Positions 9,285 to 18,430 of a stretch of DNA of 64,000 nucleotides are shown piece after piece. Within the stretch, counting starts at the first letter, position 1, and each line of letters begins with the position of its first letter. Where the stretch lies: contig CAJTDN010000014.1 in NCBI GenBank assembly GCA_910574865.1, positions 61,630 through 125,629 on the forward strand, written 5' to 3'. This stretch comes from Lachnospiraceae bacterium (GTDB taxonomy: Bacteria > Bacillota > Clostridia > Lachnospirales > Lachnospiraceae). The notes under the pieces are model-generated. The model searched no databases and had not been told where the DNA came from. It saw only the letters and a list, made by a program, of their open reading frames with translations. Position numbers and translations under genes: made by a program.

Positions 9285-10472
9285 ATGCGGCAGGATCAAG
9301 ACGTGCGGCAGGAGCCGGCGAAGAGAAAAAAGAAAAAGGGCGGGCGGTTGTTTTACCGGATCATGGCGGCATCGTTTGCCGGCATCGTTTTGTTGTTTGC
9401 ACTTGCCGGAATCGTGTTGCCGGACCGGGGATATTCTGAGGAGGAAAAGCGCGTGCTGGCCTCCTTTCCCGAAGCGAGCTGGGACGGCATCCAGAAGAAA
9501 GATTATATGGAAGACTTGGAAAGCTACGTTTCGGACCAGTTCGTGTTACGGGACGCGTGGATCCGTTTCAAGGTGCAGTGTGACCTGCTGGTGGGGAAGC
9601 GCGAATTCAACGGGATTTACCTGGGAAAGGACAAGTACCTGATACAGATTCCGGGGGAACCGGACGATGAAAACGTCGCCAGGAACATGCAGGCAATCAA
9701 CCAGTTCGCGGGGCGGTATCCGGAACTTCGGGTTTGCATGATGATTGTGCCGAACGCGGCCTGCGTGATGGAAGAATATTTGCCGAAAGGGGCGCCGGTA
9801 CGTGACCAGGAGAAGGACGTGGAGGATTTGAAGGGGCAGCTGGCGGAAAATATAAATTACATTGACGTGACGGCGTCCATGCGGGGGCATGTGCAGGAGG
9901 GGCTGTATTATAAGACGGACCACCATTGGACAAGCAAGGGCGCGCTGCGGGCGTTCGAGGCAGCGGCGGAAGGATTGGGAATCGAGAATCCGATTACCGA
10001 TTATGAAGTTTACACGGTCACGAACGACTTTTCCGGGACGTTGTCTTCCAAAAGCGGATACCACAAAGTGAAGGATTCGATTCAGGTTTATGCGCCGAAG
10101 GGAACGGAAGTAAAATACTTGGTGACGGATTCGGACGACGTGAAGGAACGCCCGACGGTGTATGACAAGGAGGCGTTAAATGGAAAGGACCAGTACCAGG
10201 TGTTTTTCGGCGGCAACCACGCCCTCGTGGACATACGGACGACCAACCGGACAAGCAGGTCATTGTTGGTGTTCAAGGATTCCTATGCGAACTGCTTCGT
10301 GCCGTTCTTACTTCCGTATTATGACGAAATCATCATGGTGGATCCGCGATATTATTATGACAACGTGCAGATGCTGGTTTCAAATAAGAAGGTCACGGAC
10401 GTGTTGTTCTTGTATAATATGGACACGTTCCTCGGCGACCGTTCCATCGCGGACGTGTTGGCGGGAGAGTGA
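9285..10472 (+). CDS. DHHW-family protein (AlgJ/AlgX-like)
   Basis: A 395-residue protein with a short Lys/Arg-rich cytoplasmic end and one membrane helix (about residues 26-47, SFAGIVLLFALAGIVLP). Its large extracellular domain carries the name-giving DHHW motif (KTDHHWTSKGA). This domain belongs to the SGNH-like fold used by alginate O-acetylases AlgJ and AlgX, in which the DHHW residues are part of the catalytic site. The segments DQFVLRDAWI and KDSYANCFVPFL are also family-like. It is the last gene of the SGNH-DUF4358-MBOAT-DHHW cluster and is followed by a terminator at 10551. It probably completes acyl transfer to a surface glycan. Confidence 0.88.
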   Translation: MRQDQDVRQEPAKRKKKKGGRLFYRIMAASFAGIVLLFALAGIVLPDRGYSEEEKRVLASFPEASWDGIQKKDYMEDLESYVSDQFVLRDAWIRFKVQCDLLVGKREFNGIYLGKDKYLIQIPGEPDDENVARNMQAINQFAGRYPELRVCMMIVPNAACVMEEYLPKGAPVRDQEKDVEDLKGQLAENINYIDVTASMRGHVQEGLYYKTDHHWTSKGALRAFEAAAEGLGIENPITDYEVYTVTNDFSGTLSSKSGYHKVKDSIQVYAPKGTEVKYLVTDSDDVKERPTVYDKEALNGKDQYQVFFGGNHALVDIRTTNRTSRSLLVFKDSYANCFVPFLLPYYDEIIMVDPRYYYDNVQMLVSNKKVTDVLFLYNMDTFLGDRSIADVLAGE

Positions 10473-10550
10473 GGGCGTTCCAAGGTTGTTATTTACGGGT
10501 GCCGCCCCTGAGGTCGTGAAACCGTTCGCCCTTGTACGTGAAAAGAAACA

Positions 10551-10581
10551 AAAAAGTCCGTTGGTTCTATGGACTTTTTTT
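10551..10581 (+). terminator. Rho-independent terminator after the O-acylation cluster
   Basis: The stem AAAAAGTCC (10551-10559) pairs with GGACTTTTT across an 11-base loop and runs into a T tract. It separates the DHHW gene from nifJ. Confidence 0.85.
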
Positions 10582-10598
10582 CGATTTGGCGATATAAT
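10570..10598 (+). promoter_or_regulatory. Probable nifJ promoter
   Basis: A perfect TATAAT -10 box lies at 10593-10598, with a weak -35 match TGGACT at 10570-10575 and 17-base spacing. The -35 overlaps the preceding terminator stem. It leaves a leader of about 120 bases before nifJ. Confidence 0.5.
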
Positions 10599-10727
10599 AG
10601 TTTTACATGTGAAAAAATACCATTTTGAGCCGGACAAGCGCGAAGTGCGGGGCGGCTCGCGGGTATTATGTATGGTCATGGTGTTTTATGGCCAAATATC
10701 ATGCATTCAAACAAGGAGGAACAACAA

Positions 10728-13700
10728 ATGGCAAGAAAAATGAAGACCATGGATGGTAACCAGGCAGCGGCCCACGTTTCTTATGCGTATACGGAAGTTG
10801 CGGCCATCTATCCCATCACCCCGTCATCCGTCATGCCGGAGCATGTCGATGAGTGGGCGACCGAAGGCAGGGAGAATATTTTTGGACAGACCGTACAAGT
10901 GACGGAGATGCAGTCCGAGGCGGGCGCGGCCGGGGCCGTGCATGGTTCCTTGTCCGCAGGTGCCTTGACGACGACGTTCACGGCATCACAGGGATTGCTT
11001 TTGATGATCCCGAACTTGTACAAGGTGGCGGGTGAGCAGCTGCCGGGCGTGTTCAACGTGTCCGCGCGTGCGTTGGCGAGCCACGCATTGTCCATCTTCG
11101 GCGACCATTCCGACGTTTATGCATGCCGTCAGACCGGAGCCGCGATGCTCTGCGAGTCGAGCGTGCAGGAGGTCATGGACTTGACGGCGGTCGCACATTG
11201 TGCGGCGCTTGAGGGCAAGCTTCCATTCATCAACTTCTTTGACGGGTTCAGGACTTCCCATGAGATTCAGAAGATTGAGGCTTGGGATTATGAGGATTTG
11301 AAAGACCTCGTGAACATGGATGCCATTGACGCGTTCCGTGCCCACGCGCTGAATCCGAACCATCCATGCCAGAGGGGTTCCGCGCAGAACCCGGACATCT
11401 TCTTCCAGGCGAGGGAGGCTTGCAACCCGTATTATGACGCGATGCCGGGCATCGTCCAGAAATACATGGACAAGGTCAATGAAAAGATTGGCACGGATTA
11501 CAAATTGTTCAACTACTACGGCGCGGCGGACGCGGAGAGCGTCATCGTGGCGATGGGTTCCGCGTGTGACACCATCGAGGAGACGATTGACTACATGATG
11601 GCTTCCGGAGCGAAGGTCGGTGTCGTCAAGGTTCGCTTGTATAGGCCGTTCTGCGCACAAGCGTTGATTGACGTGATTCCGGACACCGTGAAGAGGATCA
11701 ACGTCCTTGACAGGACGAAGGAGCCGGGCGCGATTGGTGAGCCGCTTTACCTTGATGTCGTGGCGGCATTGAAGGGCTCCAAGTTCGACGCGGTTCCGGT
11801 AAATTCCGGGCGTTACGGCCTTGGCTCCAAGGACACGACTCCGGCACAGATTGTGGCCGTGTTTGACAACAAGGATAAAAAGACGTTTACCATCGGCATC
11901 GAGGACGACGTGACGAACTTGTCCCTGGAGATAGGCGACGCGCTCGTTACCACGCCGGAAGGCACGATTAACTGCAAGTTCTGGGGTCTGGGTGCCGACG
12001 GCACGGTTGGAGCCAACAAGAACTCCATCAAGATTATCGGTGACAATACTGACATGTACGCGCAGGCTTATTTTGACTATGATTCCAAGAAGTCCGGCGG
12101 CGTGACGATGTCCCATTTGCGTTTCGGCAAGAAGCCGATTAAGTCCACCTACCTGATTCACAGGGCGAACTTCGTGGCCTGCCACAACCCGTCCTATATC
12201 GACAAGTACAACATGGTACAGGAACTGGTTGACGGCGGAACGTTCCTTTTGAACTGCCCGTGGGACATGGAAGGCCTGGAGGCCAATTTGCCGGGACAGG
12301 TAAAGGCGTATATTGCGAACCATGGCATCAAGTTCTACACGATTGACGGTATCAAGATTGGCAAGGAAATTGGTCTTGGCGGCCGCATCAATACCGTGTT
12401 GCAGTCGGCGTTCTTCAAACTGGCGGCCATCATTCCGGAGGAAGAGGCCATCGGGCTGATGAAGACGGCGGCGAAGAACACTTATGGCAGGAAGGGCGAC
12501 AAGATTGTCCAGATGAATTACGACGCCATTGATGCCGGCGCGAAGCAGGTAGTGGAAGTGGCAGTTCCAGAGAGCTGGAAGAGTGCCGCCGACGAAGGAC
12601 TGACCACCCCGCACGTGGAAGAGGGCGGCAGGAAGGACGTCGTCGACTTCGTGAAGAATATCCAGGCGAAGGTGAACGCGCAGGAAGGAAACACGCTTCC
12701 GGTATCCGCGTTCGTGGATTACGCGGACGGCTCCACCCCGTCAGGTTCTTCCGCATACGAGAAGCGCGGTATCGCGGTGGACATCCCGGTATGGAAGCCG
12801 GAGAACTGTATCCAGTGTAACCGTTGTGCCTATGTATGTCCGCACGCGGTCATCCGTCCGATGGCATTGACGGAGGAAGAGGCGGCGAAGGTTCCGGAAG
12901 GACAAGCCACATTGCCGATGACCGGTATGCCGGAGTTGAAGTTTGCCATCACCGTGTCCGCGCTTGACTGTACCGGATGTGGTTCCTGCGCGAACGTATG
13001 CCCGGGCAAGAAGGGCGAGAAAGCGCTCGTGATGGGCAACCTGGCCGAGAACGTGGGTGCGCAGAAGGGCTTTGATTTCGGCAGGGAAATCCCGGTGAAG
13101 CCGGAAGTGGTCGCGAAGTTCAAGGAGGCCACCGTGAAAGGAAGCCAGTTCAAGCAGCCGCTGCTTGAGTTCTCGGGCGCGTGCGCGGGTTGTGGCGAGA
13201 CGCCTTACGCGAAGCTGATTACGCAATTGTTTGGCGAGAGGATGTATATTGCCAATGCGACGGGATGTTCCTCCATCTGGGGCAACTCCTCACCGTCCAC
13301 GCCTTACACGGTAACGCCGGAGGGCAAGGGACCGGCCTGGTCGAATTCCTTGTTCGAGGATAATGCCGAGTTCGGTTACGGCATGTTGCTCGCGCAGAAC
13401 ACGATTCGTGAGAGATTGAAAGTGAAAGTGGCGAAATTGGCCGAGAGCGGGGACAACGAGGATGTCAAGGCCGCGGCCAAGGAATATATTGACACCTACG
13501 GATGCGGCGCGACGAACGGAACCGCGACGGACAAGCTGGTGGCGGCCCTGGAAGCTTGTGGATGCGGATGCCCGGAGAGGGCGGAGCTTCTGAAGATGAA
13601 GGACTATCTGGCGAAGAAGTCCCAGTGGGTATTCGGTGGCGACGGATGGGCGTACGACATCGGATTCGGCGGCGTTGACCACGTGCTGGCCAGTGGCAAG

Positions 13701-14270
13701 GACATCAACGTCATGGTATTCGACACCGAGGTTTACTCCAACACCGGCGGACAGTCCTCCAAGGCGACCAAGACCGGTGCGACCGCGCAGTTCGCGGCGG
13801 GCGGCAAGGAGACGAAGAAGAAGGATTTGGCGAGCATCGCCATGAGTTATGGCTACGTGTACGTGGCGCAGATTGCCATGGGTGCCGACTTCAACCAGAC
13901 CGTGAAGGCATTGGCCGAGGCCGAGGCTTATCCGGGACCGTCGTTGATTATCGCGTACGCTCCGTGTATCAACCATGGCATCAAGAAGGGCATGAGCAAG
14001 GCCATGACCGAGGAAGCGTTGGCAGTGGAGTGCGGTTACTGGAACAACTTCCGTTACAACCCGGCGGCAGAGGGCAACAAGTTCACGCTCGACAGCAAGG
14101 AGCCGAAGATGGAAGGCTACCAGGAGTTCCTGGACGGCGAGGTACGTTACAACGCGCTGAAGAGGGCGAATCCGGAGAAGGCCGAGAGGCTGTTTGCGCA
14201 GAACGAGAAGGAAGCGGCCGAGAGGTACAGCTACCTGAAGAAGTTGATCGCGCTGTACGGCGAGGAATAA
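10728..14270 (+). CDS. nifJ: Pyruvate:ferredoxin (flavodoxin) oxidoreductase
   Basis: Single-chain PFOR oxidises pyruvate to acetyl-CoA and CO2 while reducing ferredoxin, the central step of clostridial fermentation. The start at 10728 follows a strong AAGGAGG. The 1180-residue protein has all family domains: the N-terminal pyruvate domain (YPITPSSVMPEHVDEW), the gamma domain, two 4Fe-4S motifs beginning at about residues 694 (CIQCNRCAYVCP) and 748 (CTGCGSCANVCP), and the C-terminal thiamine diphosphate domain (GDGWAYDIG and DTEVYSNTGGQSSK, about 971-1010). Cysteines in CAGCGETPYA and further C-terminal ones fit the third cluster. Codon choice is strongly biased to a few codons, as expected of a highly expressed gene. 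Confidence 0.98.
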   Translation: MARKMKTMDGNQAAAHVSYAYTEVAAIYPITPSSVMPEHVDEWATEGRENIFGQTVQVTEMQSEAGAAGAVHGSLSAGALTTTFTASQGLLLMIPNLYKVAGEQLPGVFNVSARALASHALSIFGDHSDVYACRQTGAAMLCESSVQEVMDLTAVAHCAALEGKLPFINFFDGFRTSHEIQKIEAWDYEDLKDLVNMDAIDAFRAHALNPNHPCQRGSAQNPDIFFQAREACNPYYDAMPGIVQKYMDKVNEKIGTDYKLFNYYGAADAESVIVAMGSACDTIEETIDYMMASGAKVGVVKVRLYRPFCAQALIDVIPDTVKRINVLDRTKEPGAIGEPLYLDVVAALKGSKFDAVPVNSGRYGLGSKDTTPAQIVAVFDNKDKKTFTIGIEDDVTNLSLEIGDALVTTPEGTINCKFWGLGADGTVGANKNSIKIIGDNTDMYAQAYFDYDSKKSGGVTMSHLRFGKKPIKSTYLIHRANFVACHNPSYIDKYNMVQELVDGGTFLLNCPWDMEGLEANLPGQVKAYIANHGIKFYTIDGIKIGKEIGLGGRINTVLQSAFFKLAAIIPEEEAIGLMKTAAKNTYGRKGDKIVQMNYDAIDAGAKQVVEVAVPESWKSAADEGLTTPHVEEGGRKDVVDFVKNIQAKVNAQEGNTLPVSAFVDYADGSTPSGSSAYEKRGIAVDIPVWKPENCIQCNRCAYVCPHAVIRPMALTEEEAAKVPEGQATLPMTGMPELKFAITVSALDCTGCGSCANVCPGKKGEKALVMGNLAENVGAQKGFDFGREIPVKPEVVAKFKEATVKGSQFKQPLLEFSGACAGCGETPYAKLITQLFGERMYIANATGCSSIWGNSSPSTPYTVTPEGKGPAWSNSLFEDNAEFGYGMLLAQNTIRERLKVKVAKLAESGDNEDVKAAAKEYIDTYGCGATNGTATDKLVAALEACGCGCPERAELLKMKDYLAKKSQWVFGGDGWAYDIGFGGVDHVLASGKDINVMVFDTEVYSNTGGQSSKATKTGATAQFAAGGKETKKKDLASIAMSYGYVYVAQIAMGADFNQTVKALAEAEAYPGPSLIIAYAPCINHGIKKGMSKAMTEEALAVECGYWNNFRYNPAAEGNKFTLDSKEPKMEGYQEFLDGEVRYNALKRANPEKAERLFAQNEKEAAERYSYLKKLIALYGEE

Positions 14271-14340
14271 AAAGGAGATGGGCCGCGCCACGTTGGCGTG
14301 GGTGGCTCGCGATGAAAAGGACAAGTAAGGCATAAAATGA

Positions 14341-14390
14341 GCCGCCATGAGGCAGAATGTAAATGACATTCGTTTCATGGCGGCTTTGTT
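14341..14390 (+). terminator. Terminator after nifJ
   Basis: GCCGCCATGA (14341-14350) pairs with TCATGGCGGC (14375-14384), with an inner GAATGT/ACATTC extension, followed by TTTGTT. A TATAAT sequence at 14390-14395 begins directly behind it and could serve the next gene, though no clear -35 is seen. Confidence 0.75.
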
Positions 14391-14429
14391 ATAATTACGC
14401 TGCACTAGTGTTCAAAGGAGGTGCGTACC

Positions 14430-15404
14430 ATGTGTACGGCGGCGACGTATAAGACAAAAGATTTTTATTTCGGGCGTACTTTGGATTATGAGTTTTCTTA
14501 TGTGGACGAGGTGACGGTGACGCCACGCAATTTCCCGTTTCATTTCCGGCGGGCGGGGGATGTGCCAAGCCACTATGCGATAATCGGGATGGCGTACGTG
14601 GTAGATGGGTATCCGCTATATTACGACGCGGTGAATGAAAAGGGGCTTTGCATGGCGGGGCTGAATTTTGTCGGCAACGCGGCGTATATGGACGAGCGCG
14701 AGGGAAAGGATAATGTCACGCAGTTCGAATTTATCCCATGGATTTTGAGCCAGTGCGCGTCGGTTGCACAGGCGCGGGCGCTCCTTGGGAAAATCAATCT
14801 GGTCAAGATTCCGTTTAGTGACGAACTGCCGTTGGCCCAGCTGCATTGGATGATTGCGGACAAACGGGAAGCCGTCACGGTGGAATCGATGAAAGACGGG
14901 CTCCACGTGCACGACAACCCGGTGGGCGTGTTGACGAACAACCCGCCGTTTGCCGAGCAGATGTTTGCGTTAAACAACTACATGCATTTGTCCGTAAAGA
15001 ATCCGCAGAACCATTTTTCGGACAAGCTGCCGTTGCATGCTTATAGCCGAGGCATGGGCGCAATCGGGTTACCGGGCGACCTGTCTTCCCAGTCACGTTT
15101 CGTGCGCGTGGCATTTGTCAGGCAAAATTCGGTTTCGGCAAATACGGAAGAGGCGGGCGTCAGCCAGTTTTTCCATATTTTAAATTCCGTGGACCAGCAG
15201 CGTGGGTGCTGCGAGCTGGACGGGGGCAAGTACGAGATTACGATTTTCACGTCGTGCTGCAATGCCGACAAGGGGATTTATTATTATACGACGTATGACA
15301 ACCACCAGATTACGGCGGTGGACATGCACCGGGAACGGCTTGACGGTGATACGCTGGTGCGGTACCCGCTGGTGAAGGGCGAACAGATACATTGGCAGAA
15401 TTGA
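14430..15404 (+). CDS. bsh: Choloylglycine hydrolase family protein, probable bile salt hydrolase
   Basis: An N-terminal nucleophile (Ntn) hydrolase that probably removes glycine or taurine from conjugated bile acids; penicillin V acylases share the fold. Starting at the ATG behind AAAGGAGG gives Met-Cys, so Cys2 becomes the catalytic N-terminus after Met removal. Other catalytic positions are visible: R16 and D19 (GRTLDYE), N79 (MAGLNF), N170/171 (GVLTNNPPF) and R223 (SSQSRFVR). At 324 residues it matches typical BSH length, and these motifs favour BSH over penicillin acylase. It has no signal peptide, so it is cytoplasmic. It stands alone between a terminator and the NAD operon. Confidence 0.88.
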   Translation: MCTAATYKTKDFYFGRTLDYEFSYVDEVTVTPRNFPFHFRRAGDVPSHYAIIGMAYVVDGYPLYYDAVNEKGLCMAGLNFVGNAAYMDEREGKDNVTQFEFIPWILSQCASVAQARALLGKINLVKIPFSDELPLAQLHWMIADKREAVTVESMKDGLHVHDNPVGVLTNNPPFAEQMFALNNYMHLSVKNPQNHFSDKLPLHAYSRGMGAIGLPGDLSSQSRFVRVAFVRQNSVSANTEEAGVSQFFHILNSVDQQRGCCELDGGKYEITIFTSCCNADKGIYYYTTYDNHQITAVDMHRERLDGDTLVRYPLVKGEQIHWQN

Positions 15405-15405
15405 T

Positions 15406-15441
15406 AGGTGTCTTGACATCTGTCGTGTTCGGTGTTATACT
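15406..15441 (+). promoter_or_regulatory. nadBC-niaR-nadA promoter with likely NiaR operator
   Basis: TTGACA (15413-15418) and TATACT (15436-15441) are separated by 17 bases. The imperfect palindrome AGGTGTC-TT-GACATCT (15406-15421) covers the -35 box. Its half sites resemble the GTGTC-type NiaR (YrxA) sites known in Bacillota, and a niaR gene lies in the operon it would control. A repressor here would block RNA polymerase. Confidence 0.75.
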
Positions 15442-15490
15442 GGCAGAGTGCAAATAAGAGCGTGAGTTGGCACGAAGCGAGGAGAACGAC

Positions 15491-16822
15491 ATGGATTTGG
15501 TGGGGATGGATGAGTTTTATGATGTCGTGGTGGTTGGAACGGGCGTGGCGGGTTTGTACTGCGCCTTGAGCCTTCCATCGCGTTATCGGGTGCTTTTGCT
15601 GTCCAAGGAAAAGGCGGACGAGAGCGATTCGTTCTTGGCGCAGGGCGGGATATGCATGCAGAGGGGCGAGGATGATTATCGCCCTTATTTTGATGACACG
15701 ATGCGTGCCGGGCATTATGAGAGTGACCGGGAGGCGGTGGACTTGATGATTCGTTCGTCCAACATGATTATCCGTGACTTGATACGCCGGGGCGTGCGGT
15801 TCGAACGTGACAGGGCCGGGGCGCTATGTTTTACGAGGGAAGGCGCGCATTCGAGAGCCCGCATCTTGTTCCATGAGGACGTGACCGGGAAAGAAATCGC
15901 GCAGACGTTGTTGGACGCGGTGTGCCGGTGTCCGAATATCGAACTGAGGGAAGGCGTGACCCTGCTGGACTTCTTTCATGACGCGGATGCCTGCGGGGGC
16001 GTCATCGTGTCGGGGACGGATGAAAATCCATATTCGATTGGCGGGGAGGAAGACGGGGAACCCCGTGTCATCGGCGCGGGGGCGGTCGTGCTGGCATGCG
16101 GCGGCATCGGCGGGCTGTACGAGCATTCCACCAATTTTCCGCACATTACCGGAGATGCCATCGCCATGGCGTTGCGGCATGGCGTGGCCTGCGAGCATTT
16201 GGATTACGTGCAGATTCACCCGACCACGCTTTACTCCGGCGGGCCGGGGCGGCGGTTCCTCATTTCGGAATCGGTTCGCGGGGAAGGGGCCGTGCTCCTG
16301 GATCGGGACGGGCGGCGTTTTATCGATGAACTGCAGCCGCGGGACGTGGTCAGCGCGGCCATCCGGCGGCAGATGGAAAAGGACGGGACGGCGCACGTGT
16401 GGGAAGACATGCGCCCGCTGGGCGAGGATGTTTTACGCCAACATTTTCCGAACATAAGCCGCCATTGTGAGGAGGCGGGATATGATCCGCTTCGCGAACC
16501 CGTCCCGGTCGTTCCGGCGCAACATTATTTCATGGGCGGCATTAAGGTCGATTTGAGCGGCCGCACGAATTTGCCGAGGTTGTACGCTTGCGGCGAGACA
16601 TGTTGCAATGGCGTGCATGGCCGGAACCGCCTGGCGAGCAATTCGCTTTTGGAATCGCTCGTGTTTGCCCAGCGGGCGGCCGACGACATCATGTTTGCAG
16701 AACCGCCCGATTTCCGTGGAAGCCGGCCCGATGTGGCACCGTACCGGGAGAAAGAGGCGTTGTTTGCGGCGTATCGTGACGAGGTGCGAAGGGCCGTCGG
16801 CGGCATCGGGGCTTCTACATAA
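15491..16822 (+). CDS. nadB: L-aspartate oxidase
   Basis: FAD enzyme that converts aspartate to iminoaspartate, the first step of de novo NAD synthesis; in anaerobes fumarate is the likely electron acceptor. The start is at the ATG behind GAGGAG. The protein has the dinucleotide fold VVVVGTGVAGLYCAL, the flavin segment SFLAQGGI, the active-site region HIHPTT-like (QIHPTTLYSGG), RGEGAVLLD and the C-terminal HGRNRLASNSLLESLVF. It is 443 residues long, shorter than the roughly 530-residue proteobacterial enzyme because most of the C-terminal helical domain is missing. Short forms are common in clostridia, so this is probably functional. It leads the nad operon. Confidence 0.94.
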   Translation: MDLVGMDEFYDVVVVGTGVAGLYCALSLPSRYRVLLLSKEKADESDSFLAQGGICMQRGEDDYRPYFDDTMRAGHYESDREAVDLMIRSSNMIIRDLIRRGVRFERDRAGALCFTREGAHSRARILFHEDVTGKEIAQTLLDAVCRCPNIELREGVTLLDFFHDADACGGVIVSGTDENPYSIGGEEDGEPRVIGAGAVVLACGGIGGLYEHSTNFPHITGDAIAMALRHGVACEHLDYVQIHPTTLYSGGPGRRFLISESVRGEGAVLLDRDGRRFIDELQPRDVVSAAIRRQMEKDGTAHVWEDMRPLGEDVLRQHFPNISRHCEEAGYDPLREPVPVVPAQHYFMGGIKVDLSGRTNLPRLYACGETCCNGVHGRNRLASNSLLESLVFAQRAADDIMFAEPPDFRGSRPDVAPYREKEALFAAYRDEVRRAVGGIGAST

Positions 16823-16940
16823 ATGGATGTTGTTTTTATGGTGAATAGGTTGGTTGGCAAGCGCTGGCATGCCGACATCCTGCCAATAGGCGGCAAGCCG
16901 ACACGTGTTGTAAATAAAATTTTTTCCAGGAGGAAGAGTC

Positions 16941-17810
16941 ATGAATGAAATTATGCGTCTTTTGAACGTGGATCCGTTGATTTTGCAGGCGTTGCGGGAG
17001 GACATGCCCGGCGAGGACGTCTCCACCAACGCGGTGATGCCGACAAGCCGTCCCGGGACGGTGGATTTGCTTGCCAAGCAGGACGGGGTCATTGCCGGAC
17101 TGGACGTGTTCGCCAGGGTGTTCACGCTGCTTGACGCGGCCACGGAGGTTGAACTGCTTTGCAAGGACGGCGACACCGTGCGGCCGGGGCAAAAGCTGGC
17201 CGTCGTGCGGGGGGACATCCGCGTGCTCCTATCCGGGGAACGGGTCGCTCTCAATTACCTGCAGCGCATGAGCGGTATCGCCACATATACCCGCGAGACG
17301 GTCAAGTTGCTCGCGGGCAGCGGCATTACCTTGCTGGACACGCGCAAGACGAGCCCGAACAACCGTGTGTTTGAAAAGTACGCGGTGCGTGTGGGCGGCG
17401 GCGCGAACCATCGGGACAACCTTTCGGACGGCGTCCTTTTGAAGGATAACCACATTGGGGCCGCGGGTGGCGTTGGCAACGCCGTCAAAATGGCGAAGGC
17501 GTATGCGTCTTTCGTGCGCAAAATCGAGGTCGAGGTGGAAACGCTGGAGCAAGTGAAGGAGGCCGTGGAGGCGGGAGCGGACATCGTCATGCTGGACAAC
17601 ATGAGTGACGAGGACATGAAGGCGGCGGTCAAATGGATTGACGGGCGGGCCAGGACGGAGTGCTCGGGGAACGTCACGCGTGAGAATATCGGACGGCTGC
17701 GGGAAATCGGCGTGGACTACGTTTCCAGCGGGGCGTTGACACATTCGGCTCCGATTTTGGACATTTCCATGAAACATTTATGTCCCGTGGACGGGGAGGC
17801 GACCCCGTGA
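16941..17810 (+). CDS. nadC: Nicotinate-nucleotide diphosphorylase (quinolinate phosphoribosyltransferase)
   Basis: Converts quinolinate and PRPP to nicotinate mononucleotide, step three of de novo NAD synthesis. The 289-residue protein has the N-terminal alpha/beta sandwich (EDMPGEDVSTNAV) and the barrel motifs LNYLQRMSGIATYTRE, LDTRKTSPNNR, KYAVRVGGGANHRDNL and VLLKDNHI, ending with VSSGALTHSAPILDISMK. All expected substrate-binding Arg/Lys/His residues can be seen. A GGAGGAAGAG ribosome binding site precedes the ATG. Its stop codon overlaps the GTG start of niaR, so the two are translationally coupled. Confidence 0.96.
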   Translation: MNEIMRLLNVDPLILQALREDMPGEDVSTNAVMPTSRPGTVDLLAKQDGVIAGLDVFARVFTLLDAATEVELLCKDGDTVRPGQKLAVVRGDIRVLLSGERVALNYLQRMSGIATYTRETVKLLAGSGITLLDTRKTSPNNRVFEKYAVRVGGGANHRDNLSDGVLLKDNHIGAAGGVGNAVKMAKAYASFVRKIEVEVETLEQVKEAVEAGADIVMLDNMSDEDMKAAVKWIDGRARTECSGNVTRENIGRLREIGVDYVSSGALTHSAPILDISMKHLCPVDGEATP

Positions 17811-18343
17811 CGGCAATCGAGCGGCGCGAGGAGATTTATCGGACGCTGTGCGCCGCAAAACGTGCCGTGCCCGCGCGGGAGCTGGCGGCCCGGTGCGGCG
17901 TCAGCCGACAGGTCGTCGTGCAGGACATGGCGGTCATCCGCGCGTCACACCCGGGTATCGTCTCGACCAATTACGGATATGTGCTGCAGCAGGCGGAGAC
18001 GGGAAATTTGCGGGAATTCAAGGTATGCCATTTGCCGGAGCGGACCGAGGAGGAACTGAACTTGTTCGTGGATTATGGCGGCCATGTCAAGAATATTAGT
18101 ATTTGCCACCGCGTGTACGGGCGTATCACGGCCGAGATGGACATTCATTCCCGCCAGGACGTGAGGGAATTTTTGCAAGCCATCAAGGGCGGTACTTCCA
18201 CGGAACTTTCCACCGCCACGGGCGGTTATCATTACCATTTGGTCGAGGCGGCCACGAAGGAACGGTTGGACTTGATTGGGGAGGAGCTGCAAAAGGCGGG
18301 GTTCCTTGCACCCCTGCAGCCATGGGAGGAGACGGCCGGATGA
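17807..18343 (+). CDS. niaR: Transcriptional repressor of NAD biosynthesis NiaR
   Basis: NiaR (YrxA) is a niacin-responsive repressor of de novo NAD and niacin uptake genes. The GTG start is chosen because it overlaps the nadC stop (GTGA) and has GGGGAGG seven bases upstream; an ATG at 17780 inside nadC is less likely. The 178-residue protein has an N-terminal winged helix-turn-helix (ARELAARCGVSRQVVVQDM, about 23-41). The C-terminal 3H domain has the spaced His residues expected for metal binding (FVDYGGHV, ICHRVYG, MDIHSR, GGYHYH). Its likely operator lies over the operon promoter at 15406, giving autoregulation. Confidence 0.93.
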   Translation: MTAIERREEIYRTLCAAKRAVPARELAARCGVSRQVVVQDMAVIRASHPGIVSTNYGYVLQQAETGNLREFKVCHLPERTEEELNLFVDYGGHVKNISICHRVYGRITAEMDIHSRQDVREFLQAIKGGTSTELSTATGGYHYHLVEAATKERLDLIGEELQKAGFLAPLQPWEETAG

Positions 18344-18430
18344 GATGCTGCCGGGTGGCAGGCTACGGCAATTCGCGTATCGGTGCGAGAACGCTCTTGC
18401 ATGTAGTGTATTAGGAAAGGATGCGATAGG

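Noticed and set aside
10986..12614. 540-codon open frame on the minus strand
   Set aside because: Antisense to nifJ, no ribosome binding site and no recognisable domain.
15491..16822. NadB as a C-terminally truncated pseudogene
   Set aside because: It is about 90 residues shorter than the E. coli enzyme, but short clostridial forms are known and all active-site segments are intact.
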